A stretch of 64,000 nucleotides of DNA from positions 496,001 to 560,000 of the forward strand of contig NZ_MOBX01000016.1 of assembly GCF_003732425.1 (NCBI RefSeq). Direction: 5' to 3'. Below, piece after piece: positions 53,101 to 61,584 of this stretch (position 1 is its first letter; every line of letters starts with the position of its first letter). The notes under the pieces are model-generated. The model searched no databases. It saw nothing but the letters and a program-made list of their open reading frames with translations, and was not told the origin of the DNA. The position numbers and the translations under genes are program-made. The DNA comes from Pseudomonas fluorescens. GTDB lineage: Bacteria > Pseudomonadota > Gammaproteobacteria > Pseudomonadales > Pseudomonadaceae.

Positions 53101-54249
53101 TTACGCCAGCAGGGCTGGAAGCAGTTTGTTCAGGGCGAGTTTTTCCATGACCGCCGCACCGGTCAGCGCGTAACCGAGCAATTGGCCGTCGGCGCTGTGA
53201 CACAGGGCTTTGATGTCGGCGCCCTGCCCTTCAACCGTCCAGACGCCTTCGCTGCCCCGTGGCGGTGGCGAAACCACCAGAGGGCACACCGGGGTTTTCA
53301 CGGTGATCGGCATCGGCCCGTAGCTCACGGCGGTCGGGTTTCCGGCGAGGGTTTGTGCCAGTGCTCGCGCACAGCTCATCAGGGGCATCACGTACAACAA
53401 ATTCAGCCCGTCGACCTCGGCGCAGTCGCCCAGCGCGTAAATATTGGCGTGGGAGGTCTTCAGGTACCGGTCGACCACGACGCCGCGATTGACCTGTACG
53501 CCGGCAGCCGCCGCCAAATCGATGCGTGGGCGCAGGCCGATGGCCGAAACCACCACGTCGCAAGGAATGACCTGACCGTCGGACAGGTGCGCTTCGAGGC
53601 CATCAGCGACTTTCTGCAATCGGGTCAGCACCGGGCCGAGATGGAATTTCGCACCAAGACTTTCCAGCCCAGCCTGCACCGCAGCGGCAGCGGCCGGGTG
53701 CAGTAACATCGGCATGACCTGTTCGCACGGCGCCACCAGTTGCACTTCGTAGCCGCCAAGGATCAGGTCATTGGCGAATTCGCAGCCAATCAGGCCGGCG
53801 CCGAGCAACAGCACCCGGCGCTTGCCGGCCGCCGCTGCGCGAAAGCGCGCGTAGTCTTCAAGATCGTTGATCGGGAACACCAGATCGGCGCCATCGCCCT
53901 CGATCGGTACGCGCACGGTTTCTGCGCCCCAGGCGAGGATCAGATCGCGGTAATGGACCGCCTCCTCGCCAATCCACAAGCGCTTGTGGCCGGCATCGAT
54001 GCCGCTGATGCGCGTGTGGGTGCGCACTTCGGCCTTCAACTGCTCGGCCATGGCGCCCGGTTCGGCCATGCTCAGGCCGTCGGCGTCCTTGTTTTTGCCG
54101 AAACCGGTGGAGAGCATCGGCTTGGAGTAAGAGCGGCCGTCATCAGCCGTGATCAGCAGCAGCGGGGTTTCACTGTCGAGCTTGCGAAACTCGCGGGCCA
54201 GGTTGTAGCCCGCCAGGCCGGTGCCGATGATGACGACAGGTGCGCTCAT
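53101..54249 (-). CDS. Rubredoxin reductase (FAD-dependent NAD(P)H oxidoreductase)
   Basis: The 382-residue flavoprotein has an N-terminal FAD-binding GxGLAGYN motif (VVIIGTGLAGYNLAREFRK). The central NAD(P)-binding motif is VLLLGAGLIGCEFANDLILGG, and the second FAD motif is ANIYALGDCAEVDG. It transfers electrons from NAD(P)H to the rubredoxin encoded just upstream, serving alkane hydroxylation or oxidative-stress reduction systems. Confidence 0.93.
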   Translation of the reverse strand: MSAPVVIIGTGLAGYNLAREFRKLDSETPLLLITADDGRSYSKPMLSTGFGKNKDADGLSMAEPGAMAEQLKAEVRTHTRISGIDAGHKRLWIGEEAVHYRDLILAWGAETVRVPIEGDGADLVFPINDLEDYARFRAAAAGKRRVLLLGAGLIGCEFANDLILGGYEVQLVAPCEQVMPMLLHPAAAAAVQAGLESLGAKFHLGPVLTRLQKVADGLEAHLSDGQVIPCDVVVSAIGLRPRIDLAAAAGVQVNRGVVVDRYLKTSHANIYALGDCAEVDGLNLLYVMPLMSCARALAQTLAGNPTAVSYGPMPITVKTPVCPLVVSPPPRGSEGVWTVEGQGADIKALCHSADGQLLGYALTGAAVMEKLALNKLLPALLA

Positions 54250-54270
54250 GCCTTACTCCTTGTGATTTGC

Positions 54271-54438
54271 TTAGTTGATTTCGATCATTTCGAAGTCCAT
54301 CTTGCCGACGCCGCAGTCCGGGCACAGCCAGTCTTCCGGCACATCCTGCCAAGCGGTGCCCGGCGCGATGCCGTCATCCGGCCAGCCGTCGGCTTCGTTG
54401 TAGATCAGGCCACAGACGATGCATTGCCACTTTTTCAT
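54271..54438 (-). CDS. rubA: Rubredoxin
   Basis: The 55-residue iron-sulfur protein has the two Cys-x2-Cys knuckles WQCIVCGLIYNEADGWPDDGI and PEDWLCPDCGVGKMDFE that bind a single iron. The sequence is typical of the AlkG2/RubA type. P. aeruginosa has two rubredoxin genes at this place, and only one is present here. It is 21 bases upstream of the reductase gene. Confidence 0.95.
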   Translation of the reverse strand: MKKWQCIVCGLIYNEADGWPDDGIAPGTAWQDVPEDWLCPDCGVGKMDFEMIEIN

Positions 54439-54639
54439 TCAGGTACTTCCTCAGGGTTCAGGCTTGGTGCCGACGCGGACGGTCGATGGGTGTTGCGCTG
54501 CCATCCGGCTCAGGGCGTTTTGTACTGATGGAGCCGGGCAGATGCAAGCCTGTTCGGCGCAACGGCGACCCGGATCAATCAATATCGCAGCTCGCCATGG
54601 TAAGCTCGCCGCCTCATTTGCGGCCAATAATGACTCATT

Positions 54640-55200
54640 GTGCAACATTCAAATGCCTGCCCGGCCCCGCTCTGGCTGACTCAAAGCCGACTGACGCGCC
54701 TTCCCGATTCGTTGACCCTCGACTGGCTGTTCGACGAAGGCTCCCTCACCCGCCGGCTGACGCGGCTGTCCGATGATGGCTTCAGCGTCACACCGTTATT
54801 CGAAGGCTGGGACACCCTGCGCAGCGACGAATGCGCTGCACTGGATCTGGCTGAAGGCAGTGAAGGCTGGGTACGCGAGGTGTATTTACGCGGTCATGGC
54901 GAGGCTTGGGTATTCGCCCGTAGCGTCGCTTCTCGCGCCGCCTTGCAGGGCGATGGCTTGCACATGGATGAACTGGGCAGTCGCTCGCTGGGCGAACTGC
55001 TGTTTTGCGACCAGGCGTTCCAGCGCCGCGCCATCGAAGTTTGCCACTACCCTGAACAATGGCTGCCACCAGCGGCGAAAGCGCCCGAGCTGTGGGGTCG
55101 CCGCTCGCGTTTCGACCGTGGCGCGCTGAGCGTACTGGTCGCGGAAATCTTCCTGCCGAGTCTGTGGAACGCCGCCCGCGCCCATCCGGAGAACTGCTGA
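54640..55200 (+). CDS. ubiC: Chorismate--pyruvate lyase
   Basis: The 186-residue UbiC converts chorismate to 4-hydroxybenzoate and pyruvate, the first committed step of ubiquinone synthesis. It shows WVREVYLRGHGEAWVFARSV, LGSRSLGELLF and WGRRSRF. A GTG start at 54640 gives a standard length, and no strong ribosome site is seen. The stop overlaps the ubiA start by one base. Confidence 0.92.
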   Translation: MQHSNACPAPLWLTQSRLTRLPDSLTLDWLFDEGSLTRRLTRLSDDGFSVTPLFEGWDTLRSDECAALDLAEGSEGWVREVYLRGHGEAWVFARSVASRAALQGDGLHMDELGSRSLGELLFCDQAFQRRAIEVCHYPEQWLPPAAKAPELWGRRSRFDRGALSVLVAEIFLPSLWNAARAHPENC

Positions 55201-56090
55201 TGTATCAGAGCCTGCTCAAGTCCCTGAACCGCTTGAACCCGCGCGCCTGGGATTTCATTCAGTTGACCCGGATGGACAAGCCGATCGGCATTTATTTGCT
55301 GCTGTGGCCGACCCTGTGGGCACTGTGGATTGCCGGCAAAGGCTCGCCGTCGCTGGCCAATATCGTGATTTTTGTCCTCGGCGTGGTGCTGACCCGCGCC
55401 GGTGGCTGCGTGATCAACGACTGGGCTGACCGCAAGGTCGACGGCCACGTCAAACGCACCGCGCAGCGGCCGCTGGCCAGTGGCAAGATCAGTTCGAAAG
55501 AAGCCTTGGTGTTCTTCGCCCTGTTGATGGGCGTGAGTTTCCTGCTGGTGCTGTGCACCAATGCGCCGACCATCTGGTTGTCGCTAGGCGGTTTGGCACT
55601 GGCCTTCACCTATCCGTTCATGAAGCGTTACACCTATTACCCGCAAGTGGTGCTGGGCGCGGCATTCTCGTGGGGTATGCCGATGGCGTTCACAGCCGAA
55701 ACCGGTGAGTTGCCGGCGGCGGCGTGGCTGCTGTGGATCGCCAACTTGCTGTGGACGGTGGGTTACGACACCTACTACGCGATGACCGACCGTGACGACG
55801 ATTTGAAGATTGGCGTGAAGTCGACCGCGATTTTATTCGGCGAGGCGGACCGGGTGATCATCCTGAGCTTGCAGGCTCTGTCGCTGGGTTGCCTGTTGCT
55901 GGCGGGGTCGAAGTTCGAGCTGGGCGTCTGGTTCCATCTCGGCTTGCTGGTGGCTGCCGGGTGTTATGCATGGGAGTTCTGGTACACCCGCGATCGCGAC
56001 CGCATGCGATGCTTCAAGGCGTTTTTGCACAATCATTGGGCCGGGTTGGCGATATTCGTCGGGATCGTGCTGGATTACGCATTGCGCTAA
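55200..56090 (+). CDS. ubiA: 4-hydroxybenzoate polyprenyltransferase
   Basis: The 296-residue integral membrane UbiA prenylates 4-hydroxybenzoate. The Asp-rich motifs are GCVINDWADRKVDGHVKRT and YDTYYAMTDRDDDLKIGVKST, with about eight hydrophobic helices. The ATG shares the final A of the ubiC TGA (TGATG), so translation is coupled. A 37-bp-arm REPIN hairpin follows 11 bases later. Confidence 0.96.
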   Translation: MYQSLLKSLNRLNPRAWDFIQLTRMDKPIGIYLLLWPTLWALWIAGKGSPSLANIVIFVLGVVLTRAGGCVINDWADRKVDGHVKRTAQRPLASGKISSKEALVFFALLMGVSFLLVLCTNAPTIWLSLGGLALAFTYPFMKRYTYYPQVVLGAAFSWGMPMAFTAETGELPAAAWLLWIANLLWTVGYDTYYAMTDRDDDLKIGVKSTAILFGEADRVIILSLQALSLGCLLLAGSKFELGVWFHLGLLVAAGCYAWEFWYTRDRDRMRCFKAFLHNHWAGLAIFVGIVLDYALR

Positions 56091-56101
56091 ACGCAAATCA
56101 A

Positions 56102-56191
56102 TGTAGGAGTGAGCCTGCTCGCGATAGCGGTGTATCAGTCGGCATTTTCGCTAACTGATACACCGCTATCGCGAGTAGGCTCACTCCTACA
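56102..56191. repeat. REPIN-type long hairpin
   Basis: Arms of 37 bases (56102-56138 and 56155-56191), starting TGTAGGAGTGAGCCTGCTCG, are reverse complements with a single mismatch and a 16-base loop. The arms belong to the TGTAGGAG..CTGCTCGC REP class, different from the two REPINs near the T6SS. It sits between convergent genes and may also end transcripts. Confidence 0.88.
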
Positions 56192-56202
56192 GGGTGGCCA
56201 GA

Positions 56203-56589
56203 TTATTTCTGCGATTCGTGGACGACATGCCAGACGTCTTTCATGCCATCGCCCTTCATTTCTCCAGGCTTTTCATCCTTCATGAAGGTGTACAGCGGTT
56301 TGCCGTCGTAGGCGTACTGCATCATGCCGTCATCGCGTTTGATGACCGTCCACTTGCCCTCAGCCTTGGCTCCCGCCGGCGCCATCATTGGCGGCCAGTT
56401 CTTCGCGCAATCGCCGTTGCACATCGACTTGCCGCCAGCGTCCTTGTCGAACGTGTAAACGGTCATGCCTTTGTGGTCGACCATCATGCCGTCCTTCATC
56501 ATGGCCGGCTCTGCGGCCATGGCAAATCCAGGCAGCGTCAGGGCGGCAGCCATCAGCAGTGCTTTGAAAGAAACAGTCATTTGAGTCAT
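56203..56589 (-). CDS. Secreted COG4315-family (Lipoprotein_15) protein
   Basis: The 128-residue protein has a signal peptide (FKALLMAAALTLPGFAMA). Two PF03640-type repeats follow: MTVYTFDKDAGGKSMCNGDCAKNWPP and PLYTFMKDEKPGEMKGDGMKDVWHV (Y-T-F-x-x-D pattern). Function of the family is unclear. The ATG at 56589 is supported by AAGG six bases before it. It is divergent from phoB, and a PHO-box-like site faces it. Confidence 0.8.
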   Translation of the reverse strand: MTQMTVSFKALLMAAALTLPGFAMAAEPAMMKDGMMVDHKGMTVYTFDKDAGGKSMCNGDCAKNWPPMMAPAGAKAEGKWTVIKRDDGMMQYAYDGKPLYTFMKDEKPGEMKGDGMKDVWHVVHESQK

Positions 56590-56669
56590 GGAAACCTTCT
56601 TTTGTGGTTGTCAGGATTCGGACTTAGAGCTTAGTTCAGGATTTGCACAATCGCCGCCGGACTAAAATA

Positions 56670-56687
56670 CTGTCACACGACTGCAAT
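56670..56687 (+). promoter_or_regulatory. PHO box upstream of phoB
   Basis: CTGTCAC-ACGA-CTGCAAT fits the PhoB-binding direct repeat (CTGTCAT N4 CTGTCAT), with the first half nearly perfect. It is 53 bases before the phoB start, so PhoB probably activates its own operon under phosphate starvation. Confidence 0.75.
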
Positions 56688-56710
56688 AATTCCGTTATCT
56701 AATGCGGCGC

Positions 56711-56729
56711 AAGACAGTTAAATGACAAG
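56711..56729 (-). promoter_or_regulatory. Second PHO-box-like site in reverse orientation
   Basis: On the minus strand the sequence reads CTTGTCAT-TTAA-CTGTCTT, another close match to the PhoB half-site pair. It lies between the first PHO box and the phoB ATG but points toward the secreted gene at 56203-56589. It may serve that gene or give PhoB a cooperative or autorepressing site. Confidence 0.55.
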
Positions 56730-56740
56730 AGGATTAAGGC

Positions 56741-57430
56741 ATGGTTGGCAGGAGCATTCTGATCGTCGACGACGAAGCGCCCATTCGCGAAATGATCGCC
56801 GTTGCGTTGGAAATGGCCGGCTATGACTGCCTTGAGGCAGAGAACTCGCAGCAGGCCCACGCCATCATCGTCGACCGCAAGCCGGACCTGATCCTGCTCG
56901 ACTGGATGCTGCCCGGCACCTCCGGCATCGAGCTGGCCCGTCGTCTGAAACGTGATGAGCTGACCGGGGACATCCCGATCATCATGCTCACCGCCAAGGG
57001 CGAAGAGGACAACAAGATCCAGGGGCTGGAAGTCGGCGCCGACGACTACATCACCAAACCGTTTTCCCCGCGCGAACTGGTCGCACGCCTGAAAGCCGTG
57101 CTGCGCCGCGCCGGCCCGACCGACGGCGAAGCGCCGATCGAAGTCGGTGGTCTGCTGCTCGACCCGATCAGCCACCGCGTGACCATCGACGGCAAACCGG
57201 CCGAGATGGGCCCGACCGAATACCGTCTGCTGCAATTCTTCATGACCCACCAGGAACGCGCCTACACCCGTGGCCAGTTGCTGGATCAGGTCTGGGGCGG
57301 CAACGTCTATGTTGAAGAGCGCACCGTCGACGTGCACATCCGGCGCCTGCGCAAGGCCCTCGGCGACGCTTACGAAAATCTGGTACAAACCGTGCGCGGC
57401 ACCGGCTACCGGTTCTCCACAAAAGCATAA
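56741..57430 (+). CDS. phoB: Phosphate regulon response regulator PhoB
   Basis: The 229-residue OmpR-family regulator has a receiver domain with the acidic pair DDE, phosphoacceptor Asp in LILLDWMLPG and Lys in ITKPFSPREL. A winged-helix DNA-binding domain follows (GPTEYRLLQFFMTHQERAYTRGQLLDQVWGGNVYVEERTVDVHIRRLRKAL). AGAGGATTAAGG precedes the ATG. It activates phosphate-starvation genes. Confidence 0.97.
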   Translation: MVGRSILIVDDEAPIREMIAVALEMAGYDCLEAENSQQAHAIIVDRKPDLILLDWMLPGTSGIELARRLKRDELTGDIPIIMLTAKGEEDNKIQGLEVGADDYITKPFSPRELVARLKAVLRRAGPTDGEAPIEVGGLLLDPISHRVTIDGKPAEMGPTEYRLLQFFMTHQERAYTRGQLLDQVWGGNVYVEERTVDVHIRRLRKALGDAYENLVQTVRGTGYRFSTKA

Positions 57431-57433
57431 AAA

Positions 57434-57500
57434 CAGCTGCAAGCTTCTAGCTACAAGCGGCAAGAAACAGCGAGCCGCTCTGACTTGTAGCTTGCAGCTT
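57434..57500. repeat. Imperfect inverted repeat between phoB and phoR
   Basis: CAGCTGCAAGCTTCTAGCTAC and its partner CTTGTAGCTTGCAGCTT form an imperfect hairpin, a repeat type (AGCTGCAAGC..ACAAG) seen between Pseudomonas genes. It may set the phoB/phoR expression ratio. Confidence 0.6.
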
Positions 57501-57531
57501 GAAACTTGACGCTGCGGCTAAGGACGCCCCC

Positions 57532-58854
57532 GTGAATCAAAACTGGCATGGCACCCTGATTCGCCACATGCTGCTGCTGGTCACCGCCTGCCTGGTGATC
57601 GGTCTGATCACCGGCTATTACGGCTGGAGCCTCGCGGCGGGCCTGGGGATTTATCTGGCCTGGACGCTCAAGCAATTGCTGCGTCTGCACGAATGGCTGC
57701 GCCAGCATCAACCCGACGAAGCACCGCCCGACGGCTATGGCCTATGGGGCGAAGTGTTCGACAGCATCTACCACCTGCAACGCCGTGACCAACGCGTACG
57801 CGGACGCCTGCAAGCGGTGATCGACCGGGTTCAGGAATCCACTGCCGCGCTGAAAGACGCGGTGATCATGCTCGACAGCGACGGCAACCTGGAATGGTGG
57901 AACCGTGCTGCCGAAACCCTGCTCGGTCTCAAGACTCCACAGGACAGCGGCCAACCGGTGACCAACCTGGTGCGTCATCCGCGCTTCAAGGAATACTTCG
58001 AGCAGGAGAGCTACGCCGAGCCGCTGGAAATCCCCTCGCCGACCAATGATCGCGTACGCATTCAGCTGTACCTGACCCGCTACGGCAACAATGAACACTT
58101 GATGCTGGTGCGCGACGTCACACGTATCCATCAGCTGGAACAGATGCGCAAAGACTTCATCGCTAACGTCTCCCACGAATTGCGCACACCGCTGACGGTG
58201 ATCTGCGGCTATCTGGAAACCCTGCTCGACAACGTCGAGGAAGTGAATCCGCGCTGGAGCCGCGCCCTGCAGCAGATGCAGCAACAGGGCGGGCGCATGC
58301 AGACGCTGCTCAACGATTTGTTGTTGCTGGCGAAACTGGAGGCCACCGATTACCCGTCAGACAACCAGCCGGTGCAGATCGACACCCTGCTGCAATCGAT
58401 CAAGAGCGATGCGCAGCAATTGTCCGGCGCGAAGAACCAGCGCATCACGCTGGAGGCCGACGCCGGCCTGTTGCTCAAGGGCAGCGAGGCGGAGTTGCGC
58501 AGTGCGTTTTCCAACCTGGTGTTCAACGCAGTGAAATACACCCCGGCCGAGGGCAACATCCGCATTCGCTGGTGGGGCGACGATCAGGGCGCGCACCTGA
58601 GCGTGCAGGACTCCGGGATCGGCATCGACAGCAAACACCTGCCGCGCCTGACCGAACGCTTCTACCGCGTCGACTCCAGCCGCAACTCCAACACCGGCGG
58701 CACCGGGCTGGGTCTGGCCATCGTCAAACACGTGTTGCTGCGCCACCGCGCGCGCATGGAGATCAGCAGCGTGCCCGGTCACGGCAGCACGTTCACCTGC
58801 CATTTCGCCCCGGCCCAAGTGGCCCAGGCACGGGCCATCAGCGCCGCCGAGTAA
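57532..58854 (+). CDS. phoR: Phosphate sensor histidine kinase PhoR
   Basis: The protein has 440 residues from a GTG at 57532 (AGGA seven bases before). Two N-terminal membrane segments (MLLLVTACLVIGLITG; YYGWSLAAGLGIYLAW) are followed by a PAS domain. The dimerisation/phosphorylation region is FIANVSHELRTPLTVICGYLE (His in SHELRTP). The ATPase domain has N box NLVFNAVKYTP, G1 DSGIGID and G2 GGTGLGLAIVKH. It acts with PhoB, and PhoU at the window end moderates the signal from the Pst transporter. Confidence 0.96.
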   Translation: MNQNWHGTLIRHMLLLVTACLVIGLITGYYGWSLAAGLGIYLAWTLKQLLRLHEWLRQHQPDEAPPDGYGLWGEVFDSIYHLQRRDQRVRGRLQAVIDRVQESTAALKDAVIMLDSDGNLEWWNRAAETLLGLKTPQDSGQPVTNLVRHPRFKEYFEQESYAEPLEIPSPTNDRVRIQLYLTRYGNNEHLMLVRDVTRIHQLEQMRKDFIANVSHELRTPLTVICGYLETLLDNVEEVNPRWSRALQQMQQQGGRMQTLLNDLLLLAKLEATDYPSDNQPVQIDTLLQSIKSDAQQLSGAKNQRITLEADAGLLLKGSEAELRSAFSNLVFNAVKYTPAEGNIRIRWWGDDQGAHLSVQDSGIGIDSKHLPRLTERFYRVDSSRNSNTGGTGLGLAIVKHVLLRHRARMEISSVPGHGSTFTCHFAPAQVAQARAISAAE

Positions 58855-58976
58855 GACCGACCGGCACTCGCCACTAGGCAATCGCCATGTCAACCGCTAC
58901 ATTGGCTGACTTGTGCCTGCCTTTCAGGCGCGATTTTTCTCTCTCTTGAATCACACGGAACCCGCAAAACTCCATC

Positions 58977-60317
58977 ATGGACCCTTCCCCTGGCTTGTCC
59001 CTCGCAACAATATTCGCCGATTTCGGCATGATCCTTTTTGCTCTGATCCTGGTTTTGCTCAACGGCTTTTTCGTTGCGGCGGAATTTGCCATGGTCAAAC
59101 TGCGCTCGACCCGGGTCGAGGCCATCGCTGATCAGAACGGCTGGCGCGGACACATCCTGCGCACCGTGCACAGTCAGCTCGATGCGTATCTCTCGGCGTG
59201 TCAGCTCGGTATTACCCTCGCCTCCCTTGGCCTGGGCTGGGTCGGTGAGCCGGCCTTCGCGCACATTCTCGAGCCGCTGCTGAGCGCGGTCGGCGTGCAG
59301 TCGCCTGAGATTGTCAAAGGCGTGTCGTTCTTCACCGCGTTCTTCATCATTTCGTACCTGCACATCGTGGTCGGTGAGCTGGCCCCGAAGTCGTGGGCGA
59401 TCCGCAAACCCGAGTTGCTGTCGCTGTGGACGGCGGTGCCGCTGTACCTGTTCTACTGGGCGATGTACCCGGCGATCTACCTGCTCAACGCCAGCGCCAA
59501 CGCGATTCTGCGCATCGCCGGCCAGGGCGAACCCGGTCCGCACCACGAACACCATTACAGCCGCGAAGAACTGAAACTGATCCTGCACTCCAGCCGTGGT
59601 CAGGACCCGAGCGACCAAGGCATGCGCGTATTGGCCTCGGCGGTGGAAATGGGCGAGCTGGAAGTGGTCGACTGGGCCAACTCCCGCGAAGACCTGATCA
59701 CCCTGGAGTTCAACGCGCCGCTGAAAGAAATCCTGGCGATGTTCCGTCGCCACAAGTTCAGCCGTTACCCGGTGTACGACAGCGAGCGCCAGGAGTTCGT
59801 CGGCCTGCTGCACATCAAGGACCTGCTGCTGGAATTGGCGGCGCTGGACCACATTCCCGAGTCGTTCAACCTGGCTGAGCTGACCCGTCCGCTGGAACGC
59901 GTGTCGCGCCATATGCCGCTGTCGCAGTTGCTGGAGCAGTTCCGCAAGGGCGGCTCGCACTTCGCCGTGGTCGAGGAGGCTGATGGCAACATCATCGGCT
60001 ACCTGACCATGGAGGACGTGCTGGAAGTGCTGGTCGGCGACATTCAGGACGAACACCGCAAGGCTGAGCGCGGGATTCTGGCGTATCAGCCGGGCAAGCT
60101 GCTGGTGCGCGGCGATACGCCGTTGTTCAAGGTGGAGCGCTTGTTGGGCATCGACCTCGACCACATCGAAGCGGAAACCCTTGCCGGGCTGGTCTACGAA
60201 ACCCTGAAACGGGTGCCGGAAGAGGAAGAAGTGCTGGAAGTCGAAGGCCTGCGGATCATCATCAAGAAGATGAAAGGGCCGAAGATTGTGCTGGCGAAGG
60301 TGTTGATGCTGGATTGA
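58977..60317 (+). CDS. CNNM/CorC-type transporter with CBS domains
   Basis: The 446-residue protein has an N-terminal CNNM (DUF21) membrane domain with about four helices (ILFALILVLLNGFFVAAEFAMVKLRSTR, the family signature). A CBS pair (FMEFN.PL..I.A-like; HFAVVEEADGNIIGYLTMEDVLEVLVGDIQDEH) and a C-terminal CorC/HlyC domain follow. The family exports Mg/Co ions. Its place after phoR is conserved in Pseudomonas. Confidence 0.9.
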   Translation: MDPSPGLSLATIFADFGMILFALILVLLNGFFVAAEFAMVKLRSTRVEAIADQNGWRGHILRTVHSQLDAYLSACQLGITLASLGLGWVGEPAFAHILEPLLSAVGVQSPEIVKGVSFFTAFFIISYLHIVVGELAPKSWAIRKPELLSLWTAVPLYLFYWAMYPAIYLLNASANAILRIAGQGEPGPHHEHHYSREELKLILHSSRGQDPSDQGMRVLASAVEMGELEVVDWANSREDLITLEFNAPLKEILAMFRRHKFSRYPVYDSERQEFVGLLHIKDLLLELAALDHIPESFNLAELTRPLERVSRHMPLSQLLEQFRKGGSHFAVVEEADGNIIGYLTMEDVLEVLVGDIQDEHRKAERGILAYQPGKLLVRGDTPLFKVERLLGIDLDHIEAETLAGLVYETLKRVPEEEEVLEVEGLRIIIKKMKGPKIVLAKVLMLD

Positions 60318-60338
60318 TGGCGGTTGCAGGGTAGCTTT

Positions 60339-60470
60339 TGTGGCGAGGGGATTTATCCCCGTTGGACGGCGAAGCCGTCCCGAAACCATTGAATGCACCC
60401 TTCAGGGATTGCGCGAATGCCGAATTCAGGGCCGCTACGCGCCCCAACGGGGATAAATCCCCTCGCCACA
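60339..60470. repeat. REPIN (third sequence class)
   Basis: Arms TGTGGCGAGGGGATTTATCC (60339-60365) and their perfect 27-bp reverse complement (60444-60470) are separated by 78 bases. The GGGATTTATCCCC core differs from the GGGAGCTTGCTCCC class at 3508 and 33234. Confidence 0.88.
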
Positions 60471-60487
60471 GTCGATCTTCACTGGAT

Positions 60488-61390
60488 TTATTGCTTGCCC
60501 AACGCAAAGTTGGGCAACGCCCCCAGCGGCTGGATGAACTGATACGGAATCGACACCAGCCCCTCGCCGGTATTGCGCTGCACCACAAAGTGCAGATGCG
60601 GGCCGCTGCTGTTGCCGGTGTTGCCTGACAGGGCCAGCGGACTGCCCACCGTCACCCGCTGCCCTTCGCGTACGCTCACCGAACCTTGCTTGAGGTGTAG
60701 ATACACGCCCATCGTCCCGTCATTGTGCAGTACCCGGACGAAATTTCCCGACGCATCAGTGCCGCGCCCGCTCTGTGCATTCTCGACTTTCACCACCACC
60801 CCGGCCCGCGCGGCGATGATCGGCGTACCCACCGGCATGGCGATGTCCATCGCATAGCGATTCTTCGGCCCGTAGTGGCTGTACTGACCGTTGGCGCCCT
60901 GACTCAGGCGGAATGGGCCGCCGCGCCATGGCAGCGGATAGCGATAGCCCTGAGCGGTTCCGCCAGGGTCGCCGAGGGAATAGTGAAATTGCGGCGTGTA
61001 CACCAGCGGCTGCTTACCGGATACCGCCGTCAGCAACGCCAGCCGCGTATTGCTGCGCGCCGGCAGCACCCGGCGGATGGTTTGCGCCGGTGCACCGCGC
61101 ACATTACTCATCCCGGTAAACGCCAGTGCCACCTCGACCGGCGCGTAAAGATCGTTGCGCACGAAGACCACGTCGGCGCCCTTCTGCTTCTTGATATCGA
61201 GATACACCTGCCGCTCCAGGCGCTCGACCATGCGGTCCTGAAACACGAACACCTGCGAGCCTTTGCTCGGCCGGTCGCTGTACGAGACCACGCCGTTGGC
61301 ATCGGTGGATTTGTAAATGGTCATGGCCACAGCCGAGGTGGAGGCCACGAAGAGACCACAGAAAAACAGCAGGCGCGCGAGCATGGGCAA
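60488..61390 (-). CDS. M23 family metallopeptidase with DUF4124 N-terminus
   Basis: The 300-residue protein has a signal peptide (ARLLFFCGLFVASTSAVA). A DUF4124 segment (YKSTDANGVVSYSDRPSKG) and a LytM/M23 endopeptidase domain follow, with zinc-site elements SHYGPKNRYAMDIAMPVGTPI and SGPHLHFVV. It should cut peptidoglycan cross-bridges or activate amidases at division. The gene occupies the PA5363 position between the CorC-type gene and the response regulator. Confidence 0.9.
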   Translation of the reverse strand: MPMLARLLFFCGLFVASTSAVAMTIYKSTDANGVVSYSDRPSKGSQVFVFQDRMVERLERQVYLDIKKQKGADVVFVRNDLYAPVEVALAFTGMSNVRGAPAQTIRRVLPARSNTRLALLTAVSGKQPLVYTPQFHYSLGDPGGTAQGYRYPLPWRGGPFRLSQGANGQYSHYGPKNRYAMDIAMPVGTPIIAARAGVVVKVENAQSGRGTDASGNFVRVLHNDGTMGVYLHLKQGSVSVREGQRVTVGSPLALSGNTGNSSGPHLHFVVQRNTGEGLVSIPYQFIQPLGALPNFALGKQ

Positions 61391-61525
61391 GAGTCTGTCG
61401 AAGTAAGGCCTGGGAATGAGCCTAGCAGCTGAGACAGACCAGGCTAGTCGACAGATGTTTCAAATTGCCGCCCGATCCAGAAGCATTTTTACCTTGACGA
61501 AGAGGACGCTCAGGTCCAAGCTTCA

Positions 61526-61555
61526 TACATCCATACGTATATACATATGGATGTA
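61526..61555. promoter_or_regulatory. Palindrome upstream of the 61585 gene
   Basis: TACATCCAT ... ATGGATGTA is a perfect 9-bp inverted repeat with a 12-base AT-rich spacer, 30 bases before the start codon. It could be a repressor operator or a 5' UTR hairpin that covers translation initiation. Confidence 0.5.
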
Positions 61556-61584
61556 AATTTTTCCATTCGCTGAGAGTCAATGAA

